Position numbers and translations under genes: made by a program. Positions 52,246 to 61,786 of a stretch of 64,000 nt of DNA are shown here, piece by piece; positions within the stretch are counted from its first letter, which is position 1; each line of letters opens with the position of its first letter. The notes under the pieces are model-generated. The model was given only the letters and a program-made list of their open reading frames with translations. It was not told the origin of the DNA and ran no database searches. The stretch comes from Enhydrobacter aerosaccus (GTDB lineage Bacteria > Pseudomonadota > Alphaproteobacteria > Reyranellales > Reyranellaceae): contig CAIKZO010000039.1 of assembly GCA_903832005.1 (NCBI GenBank), positions 1-64,000 on the forward strand, in the 5' to 3' direction.

Positions 52246-52387
52246 TCTAGGCGACGATTTTTTTACGCGCTTCTTCCGCTACTACCAGCTTGAATGGGGC
52301 AGGTCTGGCCCACCGAGCGATCCGAATGCGCCGCCGTCGGCGCGCGATGCCGCCGCCTGGCCGAAATCGCCGGTCGGGACACCCCCG

Positions 52388-53752
52388 ATGCCCTATATCG
52401 ACTTCCCCTATGGCGGCACCCCTAACATAGGGACGACGCGGCCCAACTCGGTCGACAGCCCGTTCATGGCGGCGGTCGCGAATACGTCGCTCGGCAAATG
52501 GATGCAGGACGCGCACATCCAGGTCTACGGCTGGCTCAACGGCGGCTTCAACCTGAGCACCAATCAAAATCAGCCCGGCGGCAACGCCCCCATCGGCTAC
52601 GCCTACACCCCCAACACCGTACAGCTCGACCAGGCCGTCATTTACATCGAGAGGCTTCCCGATACGGTGCAGAAGGATCACGTCGATTGGGGCTTTCGCC
52701 TGTCAGCGCTTTATGGCGAGAACTACCGCTACACCAACTCCTACGGCCTTCTCAGCGACCAGTTCAATGGCAGGAACCAGATCAACGGCTTCGATTTTCC
52801 GATGGTCTATGGCGACATCTACATTCCGCAAGTCGCCGAAGGCCTCAATGTCCGGATCGGGCGTTACATTTCGGTCCCCGACATCGAAGCGCAGCTCGCA
52901 CCGAACAACTTCACATATACGCATTCGTTGACCTACACGGTGGACAACTACACCAATACCGGCATCCTGACCTCGCTTGCCCTGACGAAAAACGTGATGG
53001 TGCAGCTGGGCATCGACACCGGCACAGAGACGCCCCTCTGGAACCACGGTGTGACCATCCCAAACCCCATGCCGAATGCCTTGTACCCTGGCACGACAAT
53101 GCTGAAGGATCCGGGAAACCAACCCAGCCTGGCCTTTTGCCTCCGCTTTACGAGCGACAGCGGCAACGACTCTTTTTATCCGTGCGTCGACGGCATCAAC
53201 AACGGAGCCTGGGGTTATAACAACCTCCAGTGGCACGGATTTACCTACTACCACAAATTCAACGAATACTGGAACCTTGCCTTCGAGGCCTACTGGCTTT
53301 CGGAAAATGGAATTCCCAATCTCAGGAACGCCGCCGCGCAGGCAATCGTCGCGGGTGGAGGCACGCCCTTTTCTCCGCAGTATGTTAATTTCAACGCGCC
53401 GCCTCAGGCTTACTGCGCTGATGCAAACGCGCTCTCTTGCACGGGCAACGCCTACGGCCTTTTGGCTTATATCAACTACTCTCCGGACAAGATGAACAAC
53501 TTCTCATTCCGGCCCGAGATCTATGACGACCCGAACGGTTGGCGGACGGCCACCGGCGTTCCGACGCGCTACTACGCCGCTACGCTCGGCTGGCAGCATT
53601 TCTTCTCGCCGCAATTTGAAGTCCGGCCCGAGATCTCGTTTTGGCACTCCGAGGCCGGCGCTGGCTACACCGGCCCCTTCACTGGCGCCTTCAATGGCGG
53701 CACGAAGGCCGACATGTTCATGTTCGCCATGGACGCCATCGTGCACTTCTAG
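52388..53752 (+). CDS. C-terminal beta-barrel part of the frameshifted porin
   Basis: The 454 residues from the first available ATG form the barrel: alternating aromatic strands such as VDWGFRLSALYGENYRYT, GLNVRIGRYISVPDIEAQLAPNN, NNLQWHGFTYYHKFNEYWNLAFEAYWLS and a final strand ending ADMFMFAMDAIVHF, with the terminal Phe used for outer-membrane insertion. The family is BBP2/DUF1597-like outer-membrane protein. No signal peptide is encoded in this part, so a protein started here could not be exported. Confidence 0.8.
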   Translation: MPYIDFPYGGTPNIGTTRPNSVDSPFMAAVANTSLGKWMQDAHIQVYGWLNGGFNLSTNQNQPGGNAPIGYAYTPNTVQLDQAVIYIERLPDTVQKDHVDWGFRLSALYGENYRYTNSYGLLSDQFNGRNQINGFDFPMVYGDIYIPQVAEGLNVRIGRYISVPDIEAQLAPNNFTYTHSLTYTVDNYTNTGILTSLALTKNVMVQLGIDTGTETPLWNHGVTIPNPMPNALYPGTTMLKDPGNQPSLAFCLRFTSDSGNDSFYPCVDGINNGAWGYNNLQWHGFTYYHKFNEYWNLAFEAYWLSENGIPNLRNAAAQAIVAGGGTPFSPQYVNFNAPPQAYCADANALSCTGNAYGLLAYINYSPDKMNNFSFRPEIYDDPNGWRTATGVPTRYYAATLGWQHFFSPQFEVRPEISFWHSEAGAGYTGPFTGAFNGGTKADMFMFAMDAIVHF

Positions 53753-53850
53753 ATCTGACAAGGCGCCGCCGCCGGCACTAGGCTGATATGGACCCCGAGA
53801 TCGAGCTGCCAGTTCGGTCTCGGGCTCCAGGCGAGCGCGAAGTTGCTATG
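53749..53850 (-). pseudogene. Remnant of a Phenol_MetA_deg-type outer-membrane transporter gene
   Basis: On the minus strand about 32 codons read FALAWSPRPNWQLDLGVHI followed by SLVPAAAPCQI and a stop. The intact gene at 62665-63522 ends with FALAWSPRPNLQFDVGVYI and GLVPAATPYQI plus nine more residues. No upstream homology or start is seen, so only the 3' end of a paralogue survives here, overlapping the porin stop by four bases. Confidence 0.65.
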
Positions 53851-53966
53851 CCTCAAGCCGATTCCTACGCCGTTCATACGGTACGCGCTAACGCCACCTC
53901 TCGAATTCCTACGCCTGGATCGCATTGTATGCGGGCGGTCCGCTTCCTGCGGGCGATGAGGAGTCA

Positions 53967-54050
53967 ATGTTCGAACTTCTGTTTTTCGGGGTCGGTGTCC
54001 TGCTGTTTTGCCTGTTGATCGCCTACGATCGCCTGTCCAACAGGCTGTGA
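53967..54050 (+). CDS. 27-residue single-TM small protein (copy 1)
   Basis: The sequence MFELLFFGVGVLLFCLLIAY followed by DRLSNRL is one TM helix with a short basic tail. GAGGAG lies six bases before the ATG. A related 27-residue gene at 54525 ends CDRL after the same IAY turn, so the two are paralogues. Such genes are too short for standard gene calling. They resemble KdpF in size and may be small regulatory subunits of a membrane complex (inference). Confidence 0.55.
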   Translation: MFELLFFGVGVLLFCLLIAYDRLSNRL

Positions 54051-54217
54051 CGGCGAGTCGTCGGTCGAGCTACTGGTCGACGACTTCTACATGCACAAGC
54101 AGATCGGCCGGCCGCGCTAGAAAAATCCTAGGGAATTCCTATGGCCGCGGGCTTTCTTCGGTCTCGCTTTCTTATGGGGGGGCGCTCCACGTTGGTGGCT
54201 CATCGAGGGAAGTCGCC

Positions 54218-54376
54218 ATGTTCAATCCCGCTTCGTCTTTTGCTGCCACCGTTCAGAAGGTCGGCGAGGCGCCGGCTGCGCGAAAAGTGACTTTCGAGAT
54301 CGGTGTGATCCTCGCATTGCACCTGGCGTTCGCGCTGGTGGTGACGGCCGTCCTGCAGTCCTTCGGTGAATTCTAG
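54218..54376 (+). CDS. 52-residue single-TM small protein
   Basis: A basic/polar N-terminal part (FNPASSFAATVQKVGEAPAARKV) is followed by one TM helix (FEIGVILALHLAFALVVTAVL) and a short SFGEF tail. GAGGGAAG precedes the ATG. It lies between the two 27-residue genes, upstream of the FNR-like site. I recognise no family. Position suggests a small membrane protein linked to the kdp operon or to the adjacent oxygen-responsive site. Confidence 0.6.
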   Translation: MFNPASSFAATVQKVGEAPAARKVTFEIGVILALHLAFALVVTAVLQSFGEF

Positions 54377-54394
54377 GGAGGAATGGCAATCGGC

Positions 54395-54408
54395 TTGATG
54401 CAGATCAA
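54395..54408. promoter_or_regulatory. FNR/FixK-type box upstream of the kdp operon
   Basis: TTGAT-GCAG-ATCAA at 54395-54408 is a perfect match to the consensus for FNR/FixK/Anr regulators. If it acts as a class II activator site, centred near -41.5, transcription would begin near 54443, ahead of the 27-residue gene and kdpF. It suggests that potassium uptake or the small proteins respond to low oxygen. The box lies just after the stop of the 52-residue gene. Confidence 0.6.
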
Positions 54409-54524
54409 GTCGCAGGGGCACGGATTTAATATGGGTTCCTTATGGCCCGTTCTCTCCAACACCCTCGAAATCCTATGTCCTGTCGCGTGAAAACCCCGCC
54501 CTCGTCACGACTGGGAGCGCTTCG

Positions 54525-54608
54525 ATGCTCGATGTAATCCTCTTGGCTGCCGGCTGCGGCTGCTTCGGCCTCGCCATCGCTTACGCCCACGCCTGCGACC
54601 GGCTGTAG
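54525..54608 (+). CDS. 27-residue single-TM small protein (copy 2), first gene of the kdp operon
   Basis: The product MLDVILLAAGCGCFGLAIAY followed by AHACDRL is one TM helix with three Cys and an acidic/basic tail. GGGAG lies upstream of the ATG. It ends 10 bases before kdpF, so it is probably the first gene of the kdp message. It shares length, the IAY turn and the RL end with the copy at 53967. From memory, similar peptides precede kdpF in other alphaproteobacteria. Confidence 0.6.
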   Translation: MLDVILLAAGCGCFGLAIAYAHACDRL

Positions 54609-54618
54609 GAGGCCTGCG

Positions 54619-54708
54619 ATGTTGATCGACCTCATTCTCGGCGGCGCCGTGACGCTCGGCCTGCTGGGCTACCTGATCTACGCGCTGCTGCGGCCCGAGC
54701 GCTTCTAA
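54619..54708 (+). CDS. kdpF: KdpF, small stabilising subunit of the Kdp potassium ATPase
   Basis: A 29-residue hydrophobic peptide, MLIDLILGGAVTLGLLGYLI followed by YALLRPERF. The single TM helix and the terminal LLRPERF are the classic KdpF pattern. KdpF is a small subunit that stabilises the KdpABC complex at lipid-facing sites. AGGAGG precedes the ATG. kdpA starts 22 bases downstream. Confidence 0.85.
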   Translation: MLIDLILGGAVTLGLLGYLIYALLRPERF

Positions 54709-54730
54709 AGGCCATTGCTGAGGAATTTCC

Positions 54731-56434
54731 ATGACGTCCAACGGTTGGCTCCAGATCGCGCTGTTCTGCGTGGTCGTCGCGGCAGTGGTGAAGCCGCTCG
54801 GCGGCTACATGACGCGCGTCTTTGCCGGCGAGCGCACTTTGCTGGCGCCGGTGCTCGGTCCGCTCGAGCGGCTCGCCTATCGCCTGGGCGGCGTCGACGA
54901 ACGGCAGGAGCAGGGCTGGCTCGCCTATGCCATCTCGATGCTGCTGTTCAGCCTGGTGGGCTTCGTCAGCCTCTATGCCCTGATGCGCCTGCAGGCAGTG
55001 CCACTGTTCAATCCGGCTGGCCAGGGCGTGGTGGAGGAGGGTCTCGCCTTCAACACGGCGATGAGCTTCGACACCAACACCAACTGGCAGTCCTACGTGC
55101 CCGAGACGACGATGAGCTACCTCGTCCAGATGGCGGGGCTTACGGTGCATAATTTCGTCTCCGCCGCGACCGGCATTGCGCTGGCGATCGCGCTGGTGCG
55201 CGGCTTCGCGCGCCGCTCGGCCAAGACCATCGGAAACTTCTGGGTCGATCTGGTGCGCTGCACGCTCTACGTCCTGTTGCCGCTCTCGATCGTGGCCGCG
55301 CTGTTCTTCGTCTGGCAGGGCATGCCGCAGAACCTCGGCGCCTACACCGAGGTCACCACCCTGGAGGGCGCCAAGCAGGTGATCGCCCAGGGCCCTGTCG
55401 CCTCGCAGGAAGCGATCAAGATGCTGGGCACCAACGGCGGCGGCTTCTTCAACGCCAACTCCGCCCATCCATTCGAGAACCCGAACGAGCTCACGAATTT
55501 CGTGCAGATGGTGCTGATCTTCGCGATCGGTGCGGCCCTCACCAACGTCTTCGGTCGCATGGTCGGCGACCAGCGCCAGGGCTGGGCGGTGTTCGCGGTC
55601 ATGGCCTTCCTCTTCCTGGGCGGCGTCACGCTGGCCTACTGGGCGGAAGCCGGGGGCAATCCTGCGATCGCCCATCTCGGCGTCGACGGCGGCAACATGG
55701 AAGGCAAGGAAGTCCGCTTCGGCATCGCCAATTCGGCGCTGTTCGCCACGGTGACCACCGATGCCTCGTGCGGCGCGGTCAATGCGATGCACGATAGTTT
55801 CACGCCGCTCGGCGGCCTGGTGCCGCTGTTCAACATCCAGCTGGGCGAGATCATCGTGGGCGGCGTCGGCGCCGGCCTTTACGGCATGCTGCTGTTCGCC
55901 ATCATCTCGGTGTTCGTGGCGGGCCTGATGGTCGGCCGCACACCCGAATATATCGGCAAGAAGATCGAGGCCAAGGAAGTGAAGATGGCGATGCTGGCCA
56001 TCCTGGTCCTGCCGCTGTCCATCCTGGGGTTCACCGCCGTCGCCACCGTCGTCGAGGCCGGCCTCGCGGGCGTGGCCAACGCCGGGCCGCACGGCTTCTC
56101 GGAGATCCTCTACGCCTACACGTCGGCCACCGGGAACAACGGCTCGGCCTTCGCCGGCCTCAGCGCCAACACGCTCTTCTACAATTCGACCATTGGTCTG
56201 GCGATGTTCATCGGCCGCTTCCTGATGATCGTGCCGATGATCGCCATCGCGGGCTCGCTGGCCTCGAAGAAGATCGTGCCTGCCTCGGGCGGCACCTTCC
56301 CGACGCATGGGCCGGTGTTCGTCGGGCTGGTGGTCGGCGTCATCCTGATCGTGGGCGGACTCACCTTCTTTCCGGCGCTCGCACTCGGCCCCTTGGTCGA
56401 GCACCTGTCGATGAACGCCGGCACGCTTTTCTAG
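54731..56434 (+). CDS. kdpA: Potassium-transporting ATPase subunit A, KdpA
   Basis: Channel-like K+-binding subunit of the KdpFABC pump, 567 residues with about ten TM helices. Four selectivity-filter-like loops are readable: [58 protein letters not shown] and [22 protein letters not shown] precedes the ATG. The next gene is kdpB. Confidence 0.96.
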   Translation: MTSNGWLQIALFCVVVAAVVKPLGGYMTRVFAGERTLLAPVLGPLERLAYRLGGVDERQEQGWLAYAISMLLFSLVGFVSLYALMRLQAVPLFNPAGQGVVEEGLAFNTAMSFDTNTNWQSYVPETTMSYLVQMAGLTVHNFVSAATGIALAIALVRGFARRSAKTIGNFWVDLVRCTLYVLLPLSIVAALFFVWQGMPQNLGAYTEVTTLEGAKQVIAQGPVASQEAIKMLGTNGGGFFNANSAHPFENPNELTNFVQMVLIFAIGAALTNVFGRMVGDQRQGWAVFAVMAFLFLGGVTLAYWAEAGGNPAIAHLGVDGGNMEGKEVRFGIANSALFATVTTDASCGAVNAMHDSFTPLGGLVPLFNIQLGEIIVGGVGAGLYGMLLFAIISVFVAGLMVGRTPEYIGKKIEAKEVKMAMLAILVLPLSILGFTAVATVVEAGLAGVANAGPHGFSEILYAYTSATGNNGSAFAGLSANTLFYNSTIGLAMFIGRFLMIVPMIAIAGSLASKKIVPASGGTFPTHGPVFVGLVVGVILIVGGLTFFPALALGPLVEHLSMNAGTLF

Positions 56435-56442
56435 GAGCCATC

Positions 56443-58473
56443 ATGGCCTTCTCCAAACAGATCCTGGGTCCCGCGGTGTTCGACGCGGTCAAGAAGCTCG
56501 ACCCGCGCGTGATGGTGCGCAATCCCGTGATGTTCACGGTCGAGGTCGTGGCCGTCCTGACCACGGTCCTCTTCGTGCGCGACATCGTGCGCGGCCAGGG
56601 CGGGCTGGGCTTTGCCTTCCAGATAAACCTCTGGCTCTGGTTCACCGTGCTGTTCGCGAACTTCGCCGAGGCCGTCGCCGAAGGCCGCGGCAAGGCGCAG
56701 GCCGCGACCTTGCGCAAGGCCAAGACCGACACGGTGGCCAAGCGGCTGGCCGACGTCTCCGCTACGCAATGGGAGAGTGTGCCGGCGGCGCAGCTGCGCC
56801 GGGACGACATCGTGCTGGTCGAGACCGGCGACTTCATTCCGTCCGACGGCGACGTGATCGAGGGCATGGCCTCGGTCAACGAGGCCGCGATCACCGGCGA
56901 ATCGGCGCCGGTCATCCGCGAGAGCGGCGGCGATCGCTCGGCCGTCACCGGCGGCACGCAGGTTATCTCCGACTGGATCAAGGTGCGCATCACCGCCCAG
57001 CCCGGCTCGACCTTCCTCGATCGCATGATCGCGCTGGTCGAGGGCGCCGAGCGCCAGAAGACGCCGAACGAGATCGCGCTCAACATCCTGCTGGCCGGCC
57101 TTACGATCATCTTCGTCTTCTCGGTCGCGAGCATCCCGAGCTTCGTGGCGTACGCCGGCGGCACGATGAGCGTGCTGGTGCTGGTGGCGCTGTTCGTCAC
57201 CCTGATCCCGACCACGATCGGCGCGCTGCTGTCGGCCATCGGCATCGCCGGCATGGACCGGCTGGTGCGCTTCAACGTGCTGGCCATGTCGGGCCGCGCC
57301 GTCGAGGCGGCTGGCGACGTCGATACCTTGCTGCTCGACAAGACCGGCACCATCACGCTCGGCAACCGGCAGGCTGCTGAGTTCCTGCCGATCACCGGGG
57401 TCGGCGAACGCGAATTGGCCGATACGGCGCAGCTTGCCTCGCTGTCGGACGAGACGCCGGAGGGCCGCTCGATCGTCGTGCTGGCCAAGGAGAAGTACAA
57501 TATCCGCGGCCGCGAGATGGCCCCGCTGCACGCGCACTTCATTCCGTTCTCCGCCCACACGCGGCTGAGCGGCATCGATCTCGACGGTTCCTCGATCCGC
57601 AAGGGCGCCGTCGATGCGGTCATCGCTCATGTTCAGGCCAACGAAAAGGCACCGGCCGCGGCGCGCGAGATCGTGAGCATCGCCGAGAAAGTCTCCCGGG
57701 CCGGCGGCACGCCGCTCGCCGTCTCCCGGGACGGCAAGCTGTTGGGGGTGATCCACCTCAAGGACATCGTCAAAGGAGGCATCCGCGACCGCTTCTCCAC
57801 CTTGCGGAAGATGGGCATCCGCACGGTCATGATCACCGGCGACAATCCGCTCACGGCGGCGGCGATCGCGGCGGAAGCCGGCGTCGACGATTTCCTGGCG
57901 CAGGCGACGCCCGAGGCCAAGCTCAAGCTGATCCGCGACGAGCAGGCCCAGGGCAAGCTGGTGGCGATGTGCGGCGACGGCACCAACGATGCGCCCGCAC
58001 TCGCCCAGGCCGATGTCGGCGTGGCGATGAACACCGGCACCATGGCGGCGCGCGAGGCCGGCAACATGGTCGACCTCGACAGCGATCCGGCCAAGCTGAT
58101 CGAGATCGTCGAGATCGGCAAGCAGCTGCTGATGACGCGCGGCGCGCTCACCACTTTCTCGATCGCCAACGACGTCGCCAAGTACTTCGCCATCATCCCG
58201 GCGATGTTCCTGGCCTTCTATCCGCAGCTCCAGGCGCTGAACGTGATGCACCTGCGCACGCCGCAGAGCGCCATCCTGTCGGCGATCATCTTCAACGCTT
58301 TGGTGATCATCGCGCTGATCCCGCTGGCGCTGCGCGGCGTGCGGTACCGCCCGTCCGGCGCCTCGGTGGTGCTGCTGCGCAATCTGCTGGTCTATGGCCT
58401 GGGCGGCGTGATCGTGCCCTTCGTCGGCATCAAGCTGATCGACATGGCGGTCGCTGCCATTGGCCTCGCGTGA
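56443..58473 (+). CDS. kdpB: Potassium-transporting P-type ATPase subunit B, KdpB
   Basis: Catalytic P-type ATPase subunit, 676 residues. The phosphorylation motif DKTGTIT has its Asp near residue 299; TGES (about 152) is the actuator motif and [18 protein letters not shown] the hinge. [18 protein letters not shown] is the KdpB-specific TM segment. AGGAG lies before the ATG eight bases after kdpA. It hydrolyses ATP to drive K+ through KdpA. Confidence 0.96.
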   Translation: MAFSKQILGPAVFDAVKKLDPRVMVRNPVMFTVEVVAVLTTVLFVRDIVRGQGGLGFAFQINLWLWFTVLFANFAEAVAEGRGKAQAATLRKAKTDTVAKRLADVSATQWESVPAAQLRRDDIVLVETGDFIPSDGDVIEGMASVNEAAITGESAPVIRESGGDRSAVTGGTQVISDWIKVRITAQPGSTFLDRMIALVEGAERQKTPNEIALNILLAGLTIIFVFSVASIPSFVAYAGGTMSVLVLVALFVTLIPTTIGALLSAIGIAGMDRLVRFNVLAMSGRAVEAAGDVDTLLLDKTGTITLGNRQAAEFLPITGVGERELADTAQLASLSDETPEGRSIVVLAKEKYNIRGREMAPLHAHFIPFSAHTRLSGIDLDGSSIRKGAVDAVIAHVQANEKAPAAAREIVSIAEKVSRAGGTPLAVSRDGKLLGVIHLKDIVKGGIRDRFSTLRKMGIRTVMITGDNPLTAAAIAAEAGVDDFLAQATPEAKLKLIRDEQAQGKLVAMCGDGTNDAPALAQADVGVAMNTGTMAAREAGNMVDLDSDPAKLIEIVEIGKQLLMTRGALTTFSIANDVAKYFAIIPAMFLAFYPQLQALNVMHLRTPQSAILSAIIFNALVIIALIPLALRGVRYRPSGASVVLLRNLLVYGLGGVIVPFVGIKLIDMAVAAIGLA

Positions 58474-58483
58474 GGAGCGCATC

Positions 58484-59089
58484 ATGTTGAAGGAAATCCG
58501 CCCCGCCCTCGTGATGATGGCGTTTCTGACCGTCCTGACGGGCTTCGCCTATCCGCTGGCGATGACCGGTGTCGCCAAGGTGCTGTTCCCGCATCAGGCT
58601 GGCGGCAGTCTGGTCGAGAAAAACGGCAAGGTGATCGGCTCGGCATTGATCGGGCAGAACTTCTCGGAGGACAAATATTTCCATGGCCGTCCGTCGGCCA
58701 CGACCGACACCGACCCGAAGGACCCGACCAAGACCGTGCCGGCGCCCTACAACGCCGCCAACTCGGCCGGCAGCAACGCCGGCCCTACGTCCAAGGCGCT
58801 GGTCGAGCGCGTCCAGGCCGACGTCGCCAGGCTCAAGGCGGAAAATCCGAAGGACGCCGTGCCGGTCGATCTCGTCACCACGTCTGCGAGCGGCCTCGAT
58901 CCGCACATCACGCCGGAAGCCGCCTTCTTCCAGGTGCCGAGGGTGGCCAAGGCGCGCGGCCTCGAGGAGACGATCGTGCGCCGCCAGGTCCAGCTTCATC
59001 TCGAGGGCCGCACTTTCGGCATCCTGGGAGAGCCGAGGGTCAACGTGCTGGCGCTCAACATGGCGCTCGACGCTCTGGGGGCACGGTGA
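58484..59089 (+). CDS. kdpC: Potassium-transporting ATPase subunit C, KdpC
   Basis: A 201-residue subunit with one N-terminal TM helix (RPALVMMAFLTVLTGFAYPLAM) and a periplasmic domain. QNFSEDKYFHGRPSAT, YNAANSAGSNAGPTSKAL and TTSASGLDPHITPEAAFFQVPRVAKARG are the KdpC hallmarks. ATG at 58484 follows GAGGAG that overlaps the kdpB stop region. KdpC raises the affinity for ATP and K+. Confidence 0.95.
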   Translation: MLKEIRPALVMMAFLTVLTGFAYPLAMTGVAKVLFPHQAGGSLVEKNGKVIGSALIGQNFSEDKYFHGRPSATTDTDPKDPTKTVPAPYNAANSAGSNAGPTSKALVERVQADVARLKAENPKDAVPVDLVTTSASGLDPHITPEAAFFQVPRVAKARGLEETIVRRQVQLHLEGRTFGILGEPRVNVLALNMALDALGAR

Positions 59090-59104
59090 CATCCTTTGCG
59101 CCCA

Positions 59105-61786
59105 ATGGCCGGCGCACCCGTTGAAACACGCCCCTCGCCCGACGCGCTGCTGAAGGCAGCGGAGCGCGAGTCGCGCGGCACGTTCAAGATCTTTTTCGGT
59201 GCCGCGCCCGGCGTCGGCAAGACCTACGAGATGCTGACTTCCGCTCGCCGCCGCAAGGACGAGGGCGTCGACGTCGTAATCGGGCTCGTCGAGACGCACG
59301 GCCGTGCTGAGACCGAGGCACAGAGGGTGGGTCTCGAGGTCGTGCCGCGCCGCCAGGTCGAGTATCGCGGCACCACGCTCGAGGAGATGGATCTTGATGC
59401 GATCCTGAAGCGCCGGCCAAAGCTAGTCCTGGTCGACGAACTCGCGCACAGCAACGCGCCGGGCAGCCGGCATCCCAAGCGCTATCTCGATGTCGAGGAA
59501 CTGCTGGCGGCCGGCATCGACGTCTATTCGACGATGAACGTCCAGCACGTCGAAAGTCTCAACGACGTGGTGGCGCGCATCACCCGCATCCGCGTGCGCG
59601 AGACCGTGCCCGACTCGGTCGTCGACCAGGCCGACGAGGTCGAGCTGGTCGATCTCACGCCCAACGACCTGATCGCGCGACTGGGCGAGGGCAAGGTCTA
59701 TGTGCGCGAGCAGGCGCAGCGCGCGCTGCGCCACTATTTCTCGCCGGGCAATCTCACGGCGCTGCGCGAGCTGGCGCTGCGGCGCACCGCCGAGCGGGTC
59801 GACGAGCAGATGCGCAGCTACATGCGCGAGCATGCCATCGTGGGGCCGTGGGGCGCCGGCGAACGGGTGATCGTCTGCGTCGATCCCGGGCCCGATTCCG
59901 CCAACACGGTGCGCGCCGCCAAGCGCACCGCCGACGGCCTCGATGCCGAGCTGATCGCGCTCTATGTCGAGACCGACCGGCACACGCTGCTGAGCGAGGT
60001 CGAGCTCACGCGACTGGCCGAGGCGCTGCGGCTGGCCGAGCAGCTGGGCGCCGAAGTCGCGCGGTTGCCGGGCCGCACGGTGGTCGAGGAGGTGCTGGCC
60101 TTCGCGCGCTCGCGCAACGCCACGCGCGTCGTGGTCGGCAAATCGCGCCGCTCGCGCTGGTTCGAACTGCGCCACGGCTCGGTGGTCGATGCGCTGGTGC
60201 GCAGCGGCTCCGGCATCGCCGTCGAGGTGGCGGCCTCTTCCAGCGACGCGCCCGAGCCGCTGGGGCCGATCGACTGGCTGTTCGGGGCGCCGCGCACCAT
60301 CGGCCCCTATTTCGAAGGCCTGCTGACGACGGCGGTGGCGACCGGTGTCGGCATGGTCGTCGATACCTACGTCAGGCTGCCCAATGTCTCGCTGATCTTC
60401 GTCGTGCCGGTGCTGGTGGCGGCGGCGCGGCATGGGCTGGTGCCGTCGCTCTGGGTCTCGCTCGCCTCGGTGCTGAGCTATAACTTCTTCTTCCTGCCGC
60501 CGCTCTACGAATTCACCATCTCCGATCCCGCCAATGTCGTGGCGCTGTTCTTTTTCATGGTGGTGGCGGTGGTGGCGAGCGCGCTCGGCACGCGCTCTCG
60601 CGCGCAGGCCCAGGCGGCTCGCCGCGAAGCGCGCACCACCGCCGATCTCTACGCCTTTAGCCGCAAGATCGCGGGCGTGATCGAACTCGACGATCTCCTC
60701 TGGATCGTCGTCACCCATCTCGCGCGCCTGCTCGGCGCCGAAGTCGCCATCTTGATGCCGGAGAAGACACCCCTCGAGGCGGGCAAGCTGATGGTGCGCG
60801 CGGCCTTTCCTCCCGATGGCCAGTTGAGTGACGCCGATCTCGCCGCCGCCCACTGGTCATGGGATTCGGAGCGGCCGACCGGCAAGGGCACCGACACCTT
60901 GCCTGGCGGGCGCTGGCTGTTCGTGCCCATCCGCACCAGCCGGTCGGCGATCGGGGTTCTGGGCATCCTGCCCAAGGCGGAGGCAGGCGAACTGTCCGCG
61001 CCCGAGCGACGGCTGCTCGAAGCGGTCGGTAACCAGGCGGCAGTCGGCATCGAGAGGGTGGCGCTGGCCGCCGACATCGATCAGGCGCGGATCGGCGCCG
61101 AACGGGAGCGGCTGCGCTCGGCGATGCTGACCTCGGTGTCGCACGATCTGCGCACGCCGCTCGCCTCGATCATCGGCGCGCTGTCGAGCCTGCAGAGCTA
61201 TCGCGACCGCTACGACGTGGCCACGCGCGACGAGCTTCTGGGCACGGCGCTGAGCGAGGCCGAGAGGCTCGACCGCTTCGTCGGCAACCTGCTCGACATG
61301 ACGCGGCTCGATGCCGGCGTGATCGTGCCCAAGCGCGAGGCGGTCGAGGTCGGCGATCTTGTCTCCACGACTTTGCGTCGCGCGATGCCGCTGCTGAAGG
61401 ACCGCCAGGTTTCCTCCCACGTGGCGCCCGACCTGCCATCCCTGTCGCTCGATTTTGTGCTGGCCGAGCAGACGCTGTTCAATCTGCTCGACAATGCCGC
61501 GAAATATTCGCCGCCCGGCGGCCGCATCGAGATCGAGGCGCGGCGCGCCGGCGAGCGGGTCGAGATCGCCGTGCGCGACGAGGGGCCCGGCATCCCGCCG
61601 CAGGCGCTCGAGCAGATCTTCGACAAGTTCTATCGTGCCGACGACGGCGACCGGCGCCGCGCCGGCACGGGCCTGGGCCTTGCCATCGCGCGCGGCTTCC
61701 TCGAGGCGCACGGCGGTACCATCGTGGCGCGCAACCGCGCCGACCGCAGTGGCGCGGAGTTCGTGATAAGCTATCCCGCATCATGA
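59105..61786 (+). CDS. kdpD: Osmosensitive K+ channel histidine kinase KdpD
   Basis: An 893-residue sensor. Order: N-terminal KdpD domain with Walker A GAAPGVGKTYEM and Walker-B-like LVLVDELAHSNAPGSRHPKRY; Usp-like domain (about 245-370); four TM helices (about 400-500); a GAF-like domain; HisKA with SVSHDLRTPLASI (phosphorylated His about residue 680) and HATPase motifs NLLDNAAKYSP, DEGPGIP and GTGLGLAIARG. It senses low K+ or ion balance and controls KdpE. TTG at 59096 is an alternative start. Confidence 0.95.
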   Translation: MAGAPVETRPSPDALLKAAERESRGTFKIFFGAAPGVGKTYEMLTSARRRKDEGVDVVIGLVETHGRAETEAQRVGLEVVPRRQVEYRGTTLEEMDLDAILKRRPKLVLVDELAHSNAPGSRHPKRYLDVEELLAAGIDVYSTMNVQHVESLNDVVARITRIRVRETVPDSVVDQADEVELVDLTPNDLIARLGEGKVYVREQAQRALRHYFSPGNLTALRELALRRTAERVDEQMRSYMREHAIVGPWGAGERVIVCVDPGPDSANTVRAAKRTADGLDAELIALYVETDRHTLLSEVELTRLAEALRLAEQLGAEVARLPGRTVVEEVLAFARSRNATRVVVGKSRRSRWFELRHGSVVDALVRSGSGIAVEVAASSSDAPEPLGPIDWLFGAPRTIGPYFEGLLTTAVATGVGMVVDTYVRLPNVSLIFVVPVLVAAARHGLVPSLWVSLASVLSYNFFFLPPLYEFTISDPANVVALFFFMVVAVVASALGTRSRAQAQAARREARTTADLYAFSRKIAGVIELDDLLWIVVTHLARLLGAEVAILMPEKTPLEAGKLMVRAAFPPDGQLSDADLAAAHWSWDSERPTGKGTDTLPGGRWLFVPIRTSRSAIGVLGILPKAEAGELSAPERRLLEAVGNQAAVGIERVALAADIDQARIGAERERLRSAMLTSVSHDLRTPLASIIGALSSLQSYRDRYDVATRDELLGTALSEAERLDRFVGNLLDMTRLDAGVIVPKREAVEVGDLVSTTLRRAMPLLKDRQVSSHVAPDLPSLSLDFVLAEQTLFNLLDNAAKYSPPGGRIEIEARRAGERVEIAVRDEGPGIPPQALEQIFDKFYRADDGDRRRAGTGLGLAIARGFLEAHGGTIVARNRADRSGAEFVISYPAS

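Larger units (their letters stand above)
51940..53752 (+). pseudogene. BBP2-type outer-membrane porin gene interrupted by a one-base frameshift
   Basis: The N-terminal and C-terminal pieces of one porin gene lie in adjacent frames. Frame 1 runs from ATG 51940 through a signal peptide to SGNCDPYLEYKCLDT and stops at TAA 52243. The next frame, open with no start codon, continues at once with LGDDFFTRFF, YYQLEWGRSGPP and PPMPYIDFPYGG before the first ATG at 52388. Removing one A from TAAT (52243-52246) gives CLDT-Y-LGDD, restoring the continuous pattern I recall from this family. So this is a recent inactivation, a programmed shift or an assembly error. The intact protein would have about 603 residues. 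Confidence 0.75.

Noticed and set aside
52258..52264. Run of seven T as a slippage site explaining the porin frameshift
   Set aside because: The frame-1 stop TAA at 52243 comes before the T run, so slippage there could not join the two parts.
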